The notes: a model not told the origin generated them from the letters alone. 64,000 nucleotides of DNA from Ornithodoros turicata (GCF_037126465.1 NC_088201.1:70702879-70766878); one strand, 5' to 3'. Counted from the first letter of the stretch, positions 33,250 through 46,060 are shown. Made by a program: numbers and translations.

Positions 33250-33510
33250 AAGAAGTCCACTTCTGCGTCGGGTGTTGCTTATCTTCACTTCCCGAATGAT
33301 GAACAGCGTCTCCGTGAATGGGAGGCAGCGCTCCGAAAGACTGGTATGATTCGACACAGAGTAGAATATGTTCTGACCATTTCGAATCTGAGATGTTCGA
33401 CATCAGAGCACGCCTGTGAGCTTGGAGTCTTCCAAGAACAAAAAGCGTTGTCGAGCCACGCTGTTCCTACGCTCTTCCCGGATGCTCTTATGCACTGAAT
33501 GGGGCGCGTA
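33250..33510 (+). pseudogene. THAP zinc-finger domain remnant
   Basis: The frame VAYLHFPNDEQRLREWEAALRKTG is followed, after a one-base shift, by CSDHFESEMFD, then in a third frame FQEQKALSSHAVPTLFPDAL. These are the HFP, W, C-x2-H-F and AVPTLF landmarks of the THAP DNA-binding domain. The leading Cys pair is not visible. It is probably a fossil of a THAP-type transposase or a host THAP gene. Confidence 0.6.
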
Positions 33511-33519
33511 CGCAAAAAG

Positions 33520-36500
33520 AAAACTCCAAGAGGAATGCAATATGCAAGGTGGTGCTGATATTACCCCCTTTGGTAATCAACAGAAGTCTGATAGAACTAA
33601 AAAATATATCGATTGTAGATGAGGCTCATAAGGGAGACTCGTCATACGCGGCGAACACCTGTGCAACACGGAGGTTGCTGTTCGCGTACAGTAGTGACTC
33701 CGAAGAAGCTTCGTCGTACACCTCCGAGTCATACGACAAGGATACAAGGTCGTAATGGGCTGAACCCGTGACGAAACACTGCTACTAAACAGCAGCGACA
33801 CAGGCGTACTTCTGCTGCTTCTGCATACCCCGTGACGTCATGCGTCGGCTTCGTGTGGGCGTTCTGGAAAAGGGTAGTTTTAGCCCTCTCCTCCCCGGCT
33901 GTGGTTTCGGGTTAGATTAACTGATATTTCTTCATAATACGTCGTGTAACAGGTAAACCATGCACATAGCCGGTATGTGGGGGCCAATATGTACCAAAAG
34001 CGTCGAGCAACATTTTTTTTCAAAGATCGTCCCGAAGACATGTCTCTCCTCTTTTAGCATCACTTGAATGTACGTTTTCAAGCGATGCAGCACCGCAAGT
34101 AGTTGTCCAGACGGGTCCATCTCTATAGTAATGAGCGCGTCAGACGGGGCCAAGGGGATGGGATAGGTTTAATACTGCTAGGAAGACAAGGAGGACCAAG
34201 GGCTTTTGCACCAGGCCACGCAATTTCGATAAAATTAGGTCATGTGAAAACAAGAGGTTGCTTTAGAAGCGTAGTGATCTAGCCAAATAGTTTTCGAAGA
34301 TGAGCAACTGGTATTTAGCCATTCACTGTTTAGTTTTCATTTGTGACTGGTGCACCATATAACTACACCTCGACGGAGCGGAAGATCCTGGCACAGGCGG
34401 ATACGATCACAAACACACTATGTCTTTCAAATGGTCAGTTTTATTACACTTCTTAAAAAAAAACGGAGTCACAATATATTATTATTTCATAATCCATGAG
34501 CAGTTCATTACAATTAATTGTACATATCCACACATGCAACAGTAGCGATGAAACCCGGATGCCTCATGAAACCCGGATTGCTCATATAGTTCAATTGGCG
34601 TGTTGGGTTCTCCACTTTTCAATGAGCGATTTCCGCAACTTAAAATCAATACTGGGAAAAGTCGAATGTTTTAAGAACTATCCCAACTCATATTAATCCG
34701 TTTTCTAATCAACCATTATAGTTTTTGCGGTCGTCATACGAGCATTACTACCGATCACGCGAGCGCTCCATAGCATTTGCATTGAGAACAATCCTAGGAT
34801 GCGAGCGCCCCAAGCGGCGCGGTGCAGAGGAGGAGAGGGGAGGAGGTTGAACTGACGCTTCGAGGTGAATAAGCAGGCATTCTCAAATATAGGATGTGAT
34901 GACCGGCGATGACACAACACATCCAGTGGTTCTGCACGCGCCTTTGGCAACAAGGTATGAAAAGGTACTGCAATTTCCCCAAGTTGCTTTGGAGTAACGA
35001 GTTGTTTCCAAGTTACTTGTTGCTTCACATGTACTCCATAGTTGTCTTAACTTCGTATAATTAGTTTAGATCTTGCCGTCAGAATGGGTGGTGGAAGATG
35101 TCTTATAATAGTGTTGAAGCATAACATCATTCCGATCTTTCACATGATGAAAGAAGCCGTACCCCTGTGTGCTTCCTTAGGTTGGCCCTTGATGATTTTT
35201 GTGTCGTACTAAACCTCTTCGACGTAGAGCAAAGCAGGCATCGGAATTTTAAGTTCGATGAGTTGCCATACTCTGCCTAAACAGGGTGCTTTTTTTTAGC
35301 AGAACCGATTTTTCTACAAAAAAAAAACAAAAAAGAAGAACAGGAATTGCATCGAAACACTTTAAGTTTTGTCATTAGCTTGCATGACTTGGTGACCATC
35401 AGGAATAAGGCTGCTTGTGGCAGTGAGGTGACTAATTAACAGAGATATTTCAGTTAAGTGTTTAATTACGTGCTCATAGGGAAACGTGAGATTGCAGAAA
35501 TGGAGGCAATCATTATTTAAAAGTGACTCTGTTTAAGTGCTGGAACGCGCACGCACATTGAGATAACCGTTGTCATGTTGTGCTACGCAAGTGAGTCGTA
35601 ACCGAAACAGCGCGTCTCAGCCGCGAGGAGAGAAGTGCTCACTTCACGTCGGAAGGCCACGTGCTTCGAAGCGATAAAACTACGGAAAAAACTGATTTGA
35701 GTAGGCCAGACCCGGAGGCCAAGGTCGAGTCTTTTTCTGTGCTTCTGATGTGCGTGATTTCGACAATGGACAGAACACAAACTTCACAATGCCCAGTTGC
35801 ATGCCAGCTGCAGCTGGGGCCGTGAGGCCTGTGTTGTGTTTGTCCTTCCGTTCAGAATGTACCCAACTGTACACTACAAGGCACACATACTAGTACACTT
35901 TATCGCACACGCACACACACACACACACACGATCAAATAAACCTATGGGAACCAGTGAACATTCACAACAACGCGACAGTTCCTCACAGAAATATACCGG
36001 GCGAACCTCCTACACTGAAAAAAAAATTCTGTAAAATACCAGAGAAAAAACAGAGAAATTCCCTGTAAATGGGTACAGACTCTTCTGTATAACCATTTTA
36101 CAGATCATACTCTGTTTAAGAACTGCAGCGAGCACGATCGACGTGTGTCAGCCATATTGCAAGCAGTCCAACGAAAATGCGAACGAGTTATGGATCGAAT
36201 CAAACGACCTTTTTTTCTCCCGCTTCGATACGAGCGAGCGATCCGAGGGATCGTCCTCTGTTCACCGTGCTCTCACAAACGTGTGCTCACGAACTGCGGA
36301 TTGGAAAGTTGGCGGTTGGCGCTCTGCTGCGTAGCTGCACCTTTGTATCTTCGTCTCGGCTTCAGGTGAGCAGATTTCTTGTTGAAATTAGGTTGAATCC
36401 CATTGTCATGGTCAGTAGCAAGTGCATAGTGCTAAATTTTTGATACCGGAACAGAAGTTCCACTAAGAGTGTGCGGAGACAAGTATTGTGTTTGTCGTGT
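33520..36500. other. Non-coding sequence with simple repeats
   Basis: No supported gene. A (CA)n microsatellite lies at 35907-35931 and A/T runs at 35289-35330. At 36015-36110 are repeats of the motif TTCTGTAAA also seen at 44465-44700, beginning ACACTGAAAAAAA. The 36120-36370 segment ends in CTTCAGGTGAGC, a possible splice donor, but no conserved protein is recognisable. Confidence 0.35.
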
Positions 36501-36504
36501 CGTA

Positions 36505-37166
36505 CAGCTCCCGACAACCTTAACTTGAACGCCGTTTCACGTGGCGGAGAAGGAGGAGAGACATCCTAGTGGGATTCAGCTGAACTATTGGGAGAGCGCG
36601 TTTCGGGCTGTTCCACTCGCGTGTAGGGGTGTTTCATTGTTGCTCAAACGCCTCGAAGGCAGGCAGGCATTGCTTTCTGAAGACGCCTTACTACTTAATA
36701 TTATTATTTATATACTTACTTTATATAGTTACTTATTTATATACTTTATATACTTGAACATTTGTTATTTAAATACTTACTTAAATACTTAATCACAATT
36801 ACAAAACAAAGTTGTTTTATCCTTGTTTATTTCGTCTCGAGTTGATACAGCATCATTGCTAGTCCATACAATCATTCTTAGCTCTCAACGTGGCCATGCC
36901 TCGAATATCGCCGATATTACCGATATCATCGAGCATATCATCTCACATAAGCAACACAAACAATCGCCATCCCGATAACGGCGTCTTCAGAAACCAACGC
37001 CCGTTTGCCTGCGAGGCGTTTGAGCTACAACCAAACACCCCTACACGTGACGTGAGTGGAACAGCCCGAAACGCGCTCTCCCAATAGTTCAGCTCAATCC
37101 CACTAGGGTGTCTCTCCTCCTTCTCCACCACGTGAAACGGCGTTCAAGTTAAGGTTGCGGGAGCTG
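36505..37166. mobile_element. MITE with ~185-bp inverted repeats
   Basis: Arms at 36505-36690 and 36978-37166 are imperfect reverse complements starting CAGCTCCCG and flanked by TA. The centre is AT-rich with TTATATACTT repeats and a GATATTACCGATATCATCG palindromic patch. No transposase is encoded. Confidence 0.7.
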
Positions 37167-37169
37167 TAC

Positions 37170-38988
37170 AAACGGAAACTGTTTAGGCCGAACTTCACCA
37201 ATGCCTGTCATTTATACTCGCCGCGTAGTGAAGTCATGTGGTTGAGCATAAAACGACACGGTGATATGCTCAAACTGACTGCATCGGGGTGCATATCAAT
37301 TCCTGACGCGAGTATGCTTGAATGTGTACGTTATCGAGCGTGTTCATGAAGGCGAGTTGCTGTAACGGCAGTGGGATGATTGTGCGTGCACCTGACCGCG
37401 CAGTCGGAGCTGTTGAGTCAAGAATATGTGGTGCGGTGCATTTTGTCGTTCGACCCAAACGGTGTCTCGTTCCTTATTAGATAATAGTACCCACAAGAGC
37501 GAACCACCTCTTCAACGTGATATTCGTTGTTGGCGTCAGCTTACACAACTGATGGCCCGCAAGAGCCTGGCGTGAATAAGAACACGAAAGTTATGTGTTC
37601 ACATTTCCTGTGCGGTGTTAGCAAACTGTTGGGTGCGTGAGTGTTGTATTACAAGCGTCTTGAGTAGAATATCTGTGTTCTCCTCAGGCAGAATGAAGAA
37701 AAACGTACAAGTGCAAGAAATGGGCCGCTCCACGCCTGTAGCCTATGTGGGACACCAGGGCAACCATATTAATATTAACAGCTATTTATTTCCTTGCTAC
37801 CATCCTGAGTGAAGGGTGACATTCGAGACGTTTCATGCACCTTCAGACCACTGCCAGAGAAAACACAGTCAAAAAAGAAAGTGTCCGTCAGTGAATGTGT
37901 GTAGTGCATCGATGTGTTTTGAAGAAAGGAAGTGCAAATGCTGTGTGTAATAATTGTAATTGATTAATTGATACTGGAGAGGCTGGCAATTTTTCTTTGA
38001 AATATCAGGCACACTTTTATGTGCACATCCAAGGCAGTGACACTAATAAGTGTGAATTGAGCAAAAGTGATGTTTTTGTTAAGCAGCTTTCAGCTTTTTC
38101 AGTTATGGACAACATAACCGATAAAAAAAATAGTTTCAATTCATTGGAGCTGTGGCACGTCAAACTTCACACTAATTGTTGTAGATGCTGCTTGAACCAG
38201 ATCATATAGCACTGCAATTGAGGAACCTTTTGCAGGGAGCTAATAAGCAGTCGTGGCATTCTTCCTGGCAGCTGACCAGCGGATTATGATTACCTACCTT
38301 CTTGATGTGTTTTGTATGTTTTCATACATGCCAAGCTATTTCTTTTGGAACAGACTGTGACTTGCCTAGTAATGGGCAGCAATTAAACTACTTGTAGTTC
38401 AGCTACTAATTAAACTACTTTTCTTGTATTTGATTGGTAGTTACCCTTACTCTGCAAAGGGTAGTTCAAACTCAAGCGTAGCTAATCACTATTATTTTAA
38501 CAGCAGAAATTACTTTAAATTTGTTTGCGTTTTCAAGACTTGTGAGAGGCTAACATAAAGTTGATTGTTTTGTGCAATCATGCCATCATTCTGTTAAGTG
38601 TCCTAAGAGCACCTTTGCACACTGCAGATATTTCCTGGGCACCAAACCGTTTATGAAATACATGAGAGTCGAAGAGGAGCCATGTGAGTGGATCAGCAGC
38701 AAGGACGCTCTCTTTGTTCATAAAACTAAAAGACTTCAAAGCAATGAAGTTGGTTCTTACCTAGATCGTACTTGTTGTGCTCACCATCGTGAACGGGTGC
38801 AGGAAAATACAGAAATGTAGCGACGAATTTATGAGCAGCACATTCAGTGCAGGTAACTGATGGCAACACAAGACATTTCCTGCTATTGTGAGCTGGCAGT
38901 GAGAACATACTAAGTACCTGTCTTAAAAATTATCATCAGAAATGTAGAGGAGTCGTGGTTGTTGTCGTGAGCTGAGCTGTGAGCTGTC
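37170..38988. other. Mostly non-coding; one unassigned ORF and a hAT-like scrap
   Basis: At 38370-38494 a TAGTAATGGGC...AACTAC repeat resembles the ends at 46448 and 49410. An 82-codon frame at 38572-38820 encodes a Cys-containing peptide (CPKSTFAHCRYFLG, DRTCCAHHRE) behind a possible acceptor. I do not recognise it and it could be chance. Confidence 0.3.
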
Positions 38989-38998
38989 TTTCTGAGTA

Positions 38999-39244
38999 AG
39001 AGATAAACTGATGTTCTGAGGCTGGAACAACATAGAAGGGACAGATACAAACAAAGCCTCAAATTGCCTAAGAAATCAACGATGAAAGATGAAAGTCACT
39101 GAAAAGGTTAGCCAGCTGTAGGGATCGAACCCACATCTTCTGGATTGCCGATCTTCTGGATCTTCTGATTGGCAATCCAGAAGATGTGGGTTCGATCCCT
39201 ACAGCTGGCTAACCTTTTCAGTGACTTTCATCTTTCATCGTTGA
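38999..39244 (-). mobile_element. tRNA-containing foldback retroposon, copy 1
   Basis: It is flanked by the 10-bp duplication TTTCTGAGTA (38989-38998, 39245-39254). The distal part is a hairpin of two inverted tRNA 3' halves (GTGGGTTCGATCCC box B); the other ~100 bp is a unique tail (GAGGCTGGAACAACATAG). Copy 2 lies at 61157-61440 with its own, different duplication, which shows real mobility. Machinery is unknown; PLE or LINE mobilisation in trans is inferred. Confidence 0.75.
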
Positions 39245-39254
39245 TTTCTGAGTA

Positions 39255-41790
39255 TTCTGTCATTGGTCTGTCTGAGCTTTCCATTGCACTCGTTCGCCAT
39301 GCTGATAAGCTGCATGCACTATATTGTACTACCACTTTTGTGATATGCAGGATGGCATAGCAACATGTTATATAAACATTAATGTGATTGTTATGTATTT
39401 TAAAAGATAAGGGATTGCATGAGGTAGCAAGAACTGTCTCAGCAGAAACATGAAGAAACTGCTGCAAACGAAGGCATGCGGCCAACAGTATTTCGCTCCA
39501 TTATGTATCCACGGCCTCATGTAGTGGGCTTCATTTCTTATGAGCTTTATCATGACGATCTTTGAGCAAGCAGCTCAGTAAGTTACCCAGTCAAGGCCAC
39601 TTAAGGTCCTGTGCCATGGCTCGAAAAAGAAATCCTGATGAAATTACTCGACGTTGGCTCAGGCATATCGATCATCACAAGCTTCGCAGATAAAAAAAGA
39701 CTGAAAAACTACATGTTCCCCGTCTGACCTATTGAGCATGCTTTTGCTCCCCATGCGACAAGAGGAGGTTCGCAAGCTGAGCCAAAGCAACTGCAGGAGC
39801 AGAGAACAACAACAACAACAAAATGTAAAGGAGAGAGGGTAAGATTGGGGGTGTAATTGGCGACAGATATATTTGATGCAGATCAGCATGCAGCAACCCT
39901 CTTATCTGTGATGCTGCCCTGCAAACTTTTTTATAACCACTTCCCCCCTGGGTTTGTGTAGAGTCACTCACAACCCCTCTCTAAGCACGGATGGAGTGAA
40001 GGCATGCTGAATTCCCTATGGGCGGAACTGTAGGCTGCCACAAGGCATCATTTCCTGGGTATCTTTGTCACTATACTTGATTCATGAATTACGATCAGAC
40101 TCGTGGCAAAATGGAGTAATGTTTAGATGGGCTTCTCTTTGGTGCCGTGCAAATGTAGTCTTAACTAGGGAAATTTCGCTTTTGATAAATCGTGTGATGA
40201 TAAACTTCAGAACAAATTAATCCTTCTGAAACATCACAAGGTGACAAAACAAAATGCGATCAAATACGAATGACTGCATGTGTCTACCTAGCGACTTTTC
40301 TTGTTGTTTTCTGATATGGGTGCCTGTCATCTTACAGTGTTGCAGCTTTTTCTTCATGTTTATGCCGTGGCCATTTTACAATATCTTGCCTTAGCGTTTA
40401 AGACGGGTAACAGCATGAAAAATTAGGCTTCTGCATTGCCTTTGTGGTTTTGTTTTCGGTACAAAACATTATCTTATTTGTAATGTGCCTGAGAAAGTAT
40501 GCTCGTTCATTCAAGCAAACTTTCTTTACCTATTTAATGATATGTCATATTTGTGTGAATGTGTAAAATGCTACAGAAACTTTATCCTTCAGAGCAGGAA
40601 ACTGTTTTGACATTTTGTTCGTTCTGAATAAAACACAATTAATTTGTTTACTTATTGTGTACCTGAAAGAGCATGGTCCAGTTCTGCTATAGCTGCTTAT
40701 TTAATTTTAGACAAATTTGTGAATGCACGAAACGAGCATAGAACAGTACTTGTCCGCTTTCTAGAGCAGAAAACTGTTGGAACGGCTAAAGTTCTACTGT
40801 GTTTTCACTCTTCCGCTCAGGACAGTTCTTTGATCCATAATGGGCCAGAACAAGAACGCTAGTTCATTAACAAATTTCCTTGATTTAATGGTTCAGGTTA
40901 TATGCCATTTAGTGTAACATTGCCTTATTTTGTGTTCACTTTTCTAAAATGGTTTGAACACGTGTCAAAGACATATACTTTATTGTGCTAGAAAATATGT
41001 CAAACGTAATAACTCCTTGTTGAAACAGTGGTTTCAGTCCCCCTAAATTGTCATTATGATTGCCTATTCAGTGTCTTTGTGCTACAATTGTACTTACCGG
41101 GCCACAACTGTGACCAAGTGAGCTTTACTGTTCCCTGTCGGCACAGAGAGACTACAATAAACTTGTCTGTATTTTGACTTTTCCGTCATAGGTGCATGAC
41201 TGTATAAGCTTACAAGCACGGGAATTTCTCCAAATTTAAAAAAACGCAGCTGAAATTTTTGTAGTTGTTGTTTCCCATGCCGAATTTTCATGCCCAGGCC
41301 TGGTCCAAGACTACTTTCTTTGAGTTATCTGCCCGAGCGATGACCGCTATGTGAATGCGCAGCCCGTCATAAGCTAGACTTTCTTCATGACTTACTCGCC
41401 CGGGCTGCGCCCGAACGATTTATGCATGTCCTGTACCCGGCCTACACCCACAAAACCCACGGCATTCCCAATGTAAACTCTACTTAGACAAAGCGGTATA
41501 ACGTGCTCATTGTTCTGGAGCAAAATGTATCCTCACTTAATAGCATGCCTCAAAGAAAATAGTCTTGGACTATGTGTAATCTCACAGCTCGATTTTATGC
41601 ACAGCATATCACATGTTTTGCATCAAAGCATGCTACAAAGTCACACATGTTTGGATCGGTGCCTTGGATGTTTTGGTGTACGGCATCCCAGGCATGCAGC
41701 AATGGCGAAGGGCAAAAACGGTCTCTCGTGATCCTTACAACCTCCACTCCTCAGGTTCTCCATTGGCTATATGAACCTTCACCGAGAACT
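39255..41790. other. No recognisable gene
   Basis: AT-rich, host-like sequence with an (AAC)n run at 39807-39820. No coding or TE signature could be supported, apart from the weak repeat at 41220-41300 noted above. Confidence 0.4.
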
Positions 41791-42523
41791 TCCGTGTGGC
41801 CAGAATACTTACAGAGCTTTCCGGTTCTGGCTGGTGAAACCTCCGTATTAAATACCCATGGCGATTGCTTTTTTTCACATACATGTATACAGGTACATTG
41901 CGATATGTGTACATGTTATACAGGGTGTTCCACGAGAGAGTGTCACGGATTTTTTAAGAAATAGCTGTGCATCCTAAAAATCTGGAATCAATTGGGAGAA
42001 GCTTATAATCGTTTTTGCCACCTACTCCAGTGGTTTTCATTAATGTGCCTTCTTAATTAGGTTAATTTTGTTAATTGAACTCGAAAATTTGCCAGGGGAA
42101 TGCCACTTTTTTCTTCCTGATTTCGAAAGTACGGGGTTAAAATACACTACTCCAGTCAAAAGTATGCTTCATAACTCAACATTACAAGGGATATTTGACT
42201 GCCGAAAAATCGACGGGTGCGGAAGCGCGCTCGCTGTACTTGCGGTCGCGGCAGTGCTGGCCCCGCCTGGGGAAGGGGAGTGAGGAAAGGGCAACAAGTT
42301 TAACGGGAAGCGGTAAAAGCACGTTTTTATCTTTTCGTCCTGTTTTTTTCTGTTGCTCCAGCTGAAATTATCAGTGAGCTTCGGGCGAAAGGATTGCCAG
42401 TATCAATGTCCTTGCACTCTCGTGCGTCTTAGTGCCTCATTCTTAGGCTTCCTAGGAAGGTTTCGCTTTGTCTCCAAAACCTCCTTTGTGCAGGCACACT
42501 TCGGTGCCGCTTTAGAGAGTGTA

Positions 42524-43585
42524 ATGTCGGGGATTCGCTACTCCATTGAGGAGAAGACAAACATGATATTGGCACTTGGTGCTACCAACATGAATTTCGA
42601 CGCTGCTGCTGCATTTTACAGCGAACGATTTTCGAGCGAGAATGCGCCAAGCGCTAGAACAATCCAACGGGTCTACAAAACGCTCAGCGAAAGTGGTTCA
42701 TTCACGCCACCCGTAAAGCGTCGCCGACCTAGCCAGCATGAAGGCACAATCCTTGCAGCTGTTTCGCAAGACCCGCATGAGAGTGTGCGACGTATTTCCA
42801 ATGAAACTGGTGTGGCTGCAACAACAGTATGGAGAGTACTTAATCGCGCCAAATATCATCCGTACCACCTGAGTTTGCATCAGGCCCTGCACGACGATGA
42901 TTTTGCGAAGCGCATCGAGTTCTGCAACTGGGTCCTGAATATGCAGGATGCACAGGGCACTTTCTCTGAAAATGTATTATGGACAGATGAAGCGCATTTT
43001 TCACGAGACGCGCAGGTAAACCTGCATAATGCCCACTATTGGAGTACCGAAAACCCTCACTGGATACGTGCAGGAAAATACCAAGTGAAGTGGTCCTTCA
43101 ACGTTTGGGCAGGAATGTTCAATGGCCGCATGCTTGGACCTGTGTACTACACGGAGAACCTGACTGGACAACGATATGTACAGGAGATTCTCATGAAGAC
43201 AGTTTCAGACTTTCTGGATGAGCTGCCTCTGAATGAACGCTCCAGAGTGTGGTTTCAGCGTGACGGGGCTCCACCGCATTCGTCTTCCAAAGCCACAGAC
43301 TTCCTGCGCAGTCACTTCGGCGAGAAATGGATCGGTCGCCATGGTCCCGTGCCCTGGCCCCCGCGGTCCCCTGACATCACTCCCCTGGACTTTTTTCTAT
43401 GGGGCAGGATCAAAGACTCAGTGTATCAGTGCGAATCGAGGTCACCAGAAGAACTTCAAGAGAAGATCACCAGCTTCTGTCGATGCCTTTCGCGAAAGGA
43501 GCTTCAGAGTGCCGCGAAGAGTGTGCTATACCGCTGTCAGCTCTGCATCGGCGAGGACGGGAAACATTTTGAACATCTGCTCTAA
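42524..43585 (+). CDS. Mariner-superfamily transposase, D,D41D spacing (rosa-like)
   Basis: The 353-codon ORF starts at MSGIRYSIEEK; an in-frame ATG at 42353 would add 57 residues of unlikely sequence. The N-terminal helix-turn-helix region (NAPSARTIQRVYKTL, VAATTVWRVLNRAKY) is followed by an RNase H-like core: WTDEAHF (first D), FQRDGAPPHS (second D) and PPRSPDITPLDFFLWG. Taking the D of TPLD, homologous to APSD in Mos1, 41 residues separate it from the second D, the spacing of the rosa family. No stop or frameshift is present, so the protein could be active. It would act in the nucleus by cut-and-paste at TA. Confidence 0.85.
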   Translation: MSGIRYSIEEKTNMILALGATNMNFDAAAAFYSERFSSENAPSARTIQRVYKTLSESGSFTPPVKRRRPSQHEGTILAAVSQDPHESVRRISNETGVAATTVWRVLNRAKYHPYHLSLHQALHDDDFAKRIEFCNWVLNMQDAQGTFSENVLWTDEAHFSRDAQVNLHNAHYWSTENPHWIRAGKYQVKWSFNVWAGMFNGRMLGPVYYTENLTGQRYVQEILMKTVSDFLDELPLNERSRVWFQRDGAPPHSSSKATDFLRSHFGEKWIGRHGPVPWPPRSPDITPLDFFLWGRIKDSVYQCESRSPEELQEKITSFCRCLSRKELQSAAKSVLYRCQLCIGEDGKHFEHLL

Positions 43586-43600
43586 TTGTCTCAGCGTGTA

Positions 43601-43606
43601 AATAAA
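43601..43606 (+). terminator. Polyadenylation signal AATAAA of the transposase
   Basis: AATAAA lies 15 bp after the stop codon, within the internal region and before the right TIR. Confidence 0.6.
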
Positions 43607-44740
43607 ATGTTATAGCATGTTTTACAAATACCTGTTGTCAGAGCATGCGTTTCATTTTGTGCTACGTTTTTTGTGCCTTTATTACGCGATCTGCTTCTAT
43701 CTTCCGCTGACTCTTTGCATTGTATCCCTTTCACTCATATTAAGAAACGAGCAGTTCTTATTAGCATAAATACCCTGTCGCTTCAAAATGAAAAAGGAAA
43801 TGAAATGTCTCCTGACACAACCATCTTTTTTGCTGATACAACGGTCTACTGAAATCGAAGCCCTTATCGCAAGGCCGGACGTTATCTGTAGCTGTCAACA
43901 CAGGCACTTGGTTGAGGAACTTGTTTCAATGCAGACTTCTTTTTTTTTTATCTCCATCTATCTCGCTTTCCCTCTCGTACAGAGAGTGGGCGACTGGGCG
44001 GGGCCAGCACTGCCGCGGCCGCAAGTACAGCGAGCGCGCTTCCGCACCCGTCGATTTTTCGGCAGTCAAATATCCCTTGTAATGTTGAGTTATGAAGCAT
44101 ACTTTTGACTGGAGTAGTGTATTTTAACCCCGTACTTTCGAAATCAGGAAGAAAAAAGTGGCATTCCCCTGGCAAATTTTCGAGTTCAATTAACAAAATT
44201 AACCTAATTAAGAAGGCACATTAATGAAAACCACTGGAGTAGGTGGCAAAAACGATTATAAGCTTCTCCCAATTGATTCCAGATTTTTAGGATGCACAGC
44301 TATTTTTTAAAAAATCCGTGACACTCTCTCGTGGAACACCCTGTATATGTGTACATGCAAGAAAGAAACCAATCAATACCCCGTGGGCATTTAATACGGG
44401 GGTTTCACCAGAACTGGGAAGCCCTGTAAGTCTGTCCACGCGGAAACACTCTATTATAAAAAAGGTACAGATATTCTGTACTTTTACCAAGCTTTCTGTA
44501 ATCTGCACAGTGCTTCTGTAAATGCACTGAACAGAAATTCTGTAAAATACAACAGATTGCTCTGTAATCAAAAAGTACGGATATTCTGTACTTTTACTAA
44601 GTTCTCTGTAATTTTCGCAAGGTTTCTGTAAATACTATGAACAGACATTCTGTAAAATAAACAGATCGCTCTGGGCGTTTTTTTTTCAGAGCTTTTTCTG
44701 TAAAAGGAGCCCGATATTTTTTTCAGTGTATGCTTAATTA

Positions 44741-44906
44741 GAGAGTTTTAGTGCATCGTACGCTATTGCCTTTGCGTACGTAAGGGATAGCGTTGATTGT
44801 TCTGCGCATGCCCATAAGAGAAAAAGAGCTTCGCGCATTGCGCAGAACCACCAATGATATCCCTTACGTACGCAATAGCGATAGCGTACGATGTCCTAAA
44901 ACTCTC
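44741..44906. mobile_element. 166-bp foldback MITE with TA flanks
   Basis: Arms of ~70 bp (GAGAGTTTTAG...CATCGTACGCTAT and CGTACGTAAGGGATA) are imperfect reverse complements around a short centre. TA at 44739-44740 and 44907-44908 fits a Tc1/mariner-type duplication. Confidence 0.7.
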
Positions 44907-44909
44907 TAT

Positions 44910-45720
44910 TGCCTCATCGACTACAACGTTACATGAGAAAGATGGGAACCGCAACATGTGCGTTCTTGTGCGACTCTGTGAGTGACTGGCAACAGGGAAA
45001 ATGTGTTGAGGATGAGTGCGTGTTCCCATGTTCCCTAGCGTGGCTTGCTATGTTTTTCGAGCGTCGATGTCGCGATTCGCGTGGCGCTTTCCCGGTGCCA
45101 GGAATTTGCTAGCTAGCGCTTTTCCACCCGGCCTCGAAGCGACCGGGCAGCGGATTGCCGAACGATATCTGGTGTCGGCACATCCGCACCGCGAGGGTGG
45201 CGAGGGCCTTCATTGGTCCACTCATCGAAGTTAACATGGGTTGGCAGACGACGTAACATGAAGACCAGCGACCGCGGTGCTCCTAGCGCGATCCAAGCGA
45301 CTAAAACCGCTAGATTCCTGACACTCAAATTCGGGTGGCAACGGTCACGTCATCTAGCGCGTGCGCCGACCTAGCAATTTCCGAGCGCTAGGCCGTGTTG
45401 CCACAAAATGGCCACCCGAATTCGCCAATAGTAGATCGCACCCCAACAGCAAGTAGCAACATGCCCCAGCAGCTCGCGCGAAATTTTGACCAGGGAAGGC
45501 GTCACCCCAGGAGAAAGCACTCCCCGCGTTTCTATTGTTTTCTCCGCCGGGCCCTGCTCCTATTGGTGAGTTCAAGGTGGTTTTCCGCGGTTTCCCACCA
45601 CGTGATCGTCGCGCGTGCGGCTGATGGTTGCTCAGAAGGTTTCGTTTTGATGTGTAATAAGGCACGAAGTCTACTTTCTGTGCCTGTGCACTACTTTGCA
45701 ATGAAGGAAAGACCTGGGAC
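44910..45720. other. CpG-rich non-coding stretch
   Basis: 45040-45480 is richer in CpG than its surroundings and contains an imperfect inverted pair, AAATTCGGGTGGC and GGCCACCCGAATT. It could be a promoter-like region for the split THAP frame that follows, but no core promoter motif is convincing. Confidence 0.3.
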
Positions 45721-45724
45721 AACT

Positions 45725-46060
45725 ACAAGACGACCTCACAGTATCTAGTGCAGAGCTAAAGGGTGCAGCAATTCTATCGTGAACTGCAACCTTGCATTTT
45801 TTGGCCTTCCGCACGACAACAGGTATGACACCAGTATTTTCACTTTCCATTATCTTCAAATACACGACGTCTCGTCATTTCTGAGTTTCTTTACCTATGC
45901 TTTTGACAGAAAATCATTCTGGATAGCGTATGCTGGTCGGCCCGAATTTGAAAGCCTTGCGCCAGACAAGCTGAGACAGAGGAGGCTGAGTGCTGTTCAC
46001 TTCTGCCCCGGTAGATTTGCTAACCGGTAGAGGACCATCTTGAAACGAACTGCTGTTCCT
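45725..46060 (+). pseudogene. THAP-like domain split over two exons, with a stop codon
   Basis: The first segment (KGCSNSIVNCNLAFFGLPHDN) ends in CAACAG/GTATGA. The second follows TTTTGACAG (~45910) and reads KSFWIAYAGRPEFESLAPDK...RRLSAVHFCPGRFANR, then an in-frame TAG, then RTILKRTAVPS. W, HF and AVP positions fit THAP; the Cys before VHF is an Ala and the frame is stopped, so it is probably dead. A chance resemblance is possible. Confidence 0.45.

Larger units (their letters stand above)
41921..44343 (+). mobile_element. Complete mariner-superfamily transposon with ~345-bp TIRs
   Basis: The 2423-bp element starts CAGGGTGTTCCACG and ends with its reverse complement, flanked by TA (41919-41920, 44344-44345). 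The inverted repeats extend to ~42268 and from ~43997. Reading them against each other I found only two differences, which implies very recent insertion. One intact transposase ORF lies between them. Confidence 0.9.

Noticed and set aside
38572..38820. Cys-containing 82-codon frame as a secreted tick peptide
   Set aside because: No signal peptide, no known Cys pattern, and only a weak splice acceptor; could be chance.
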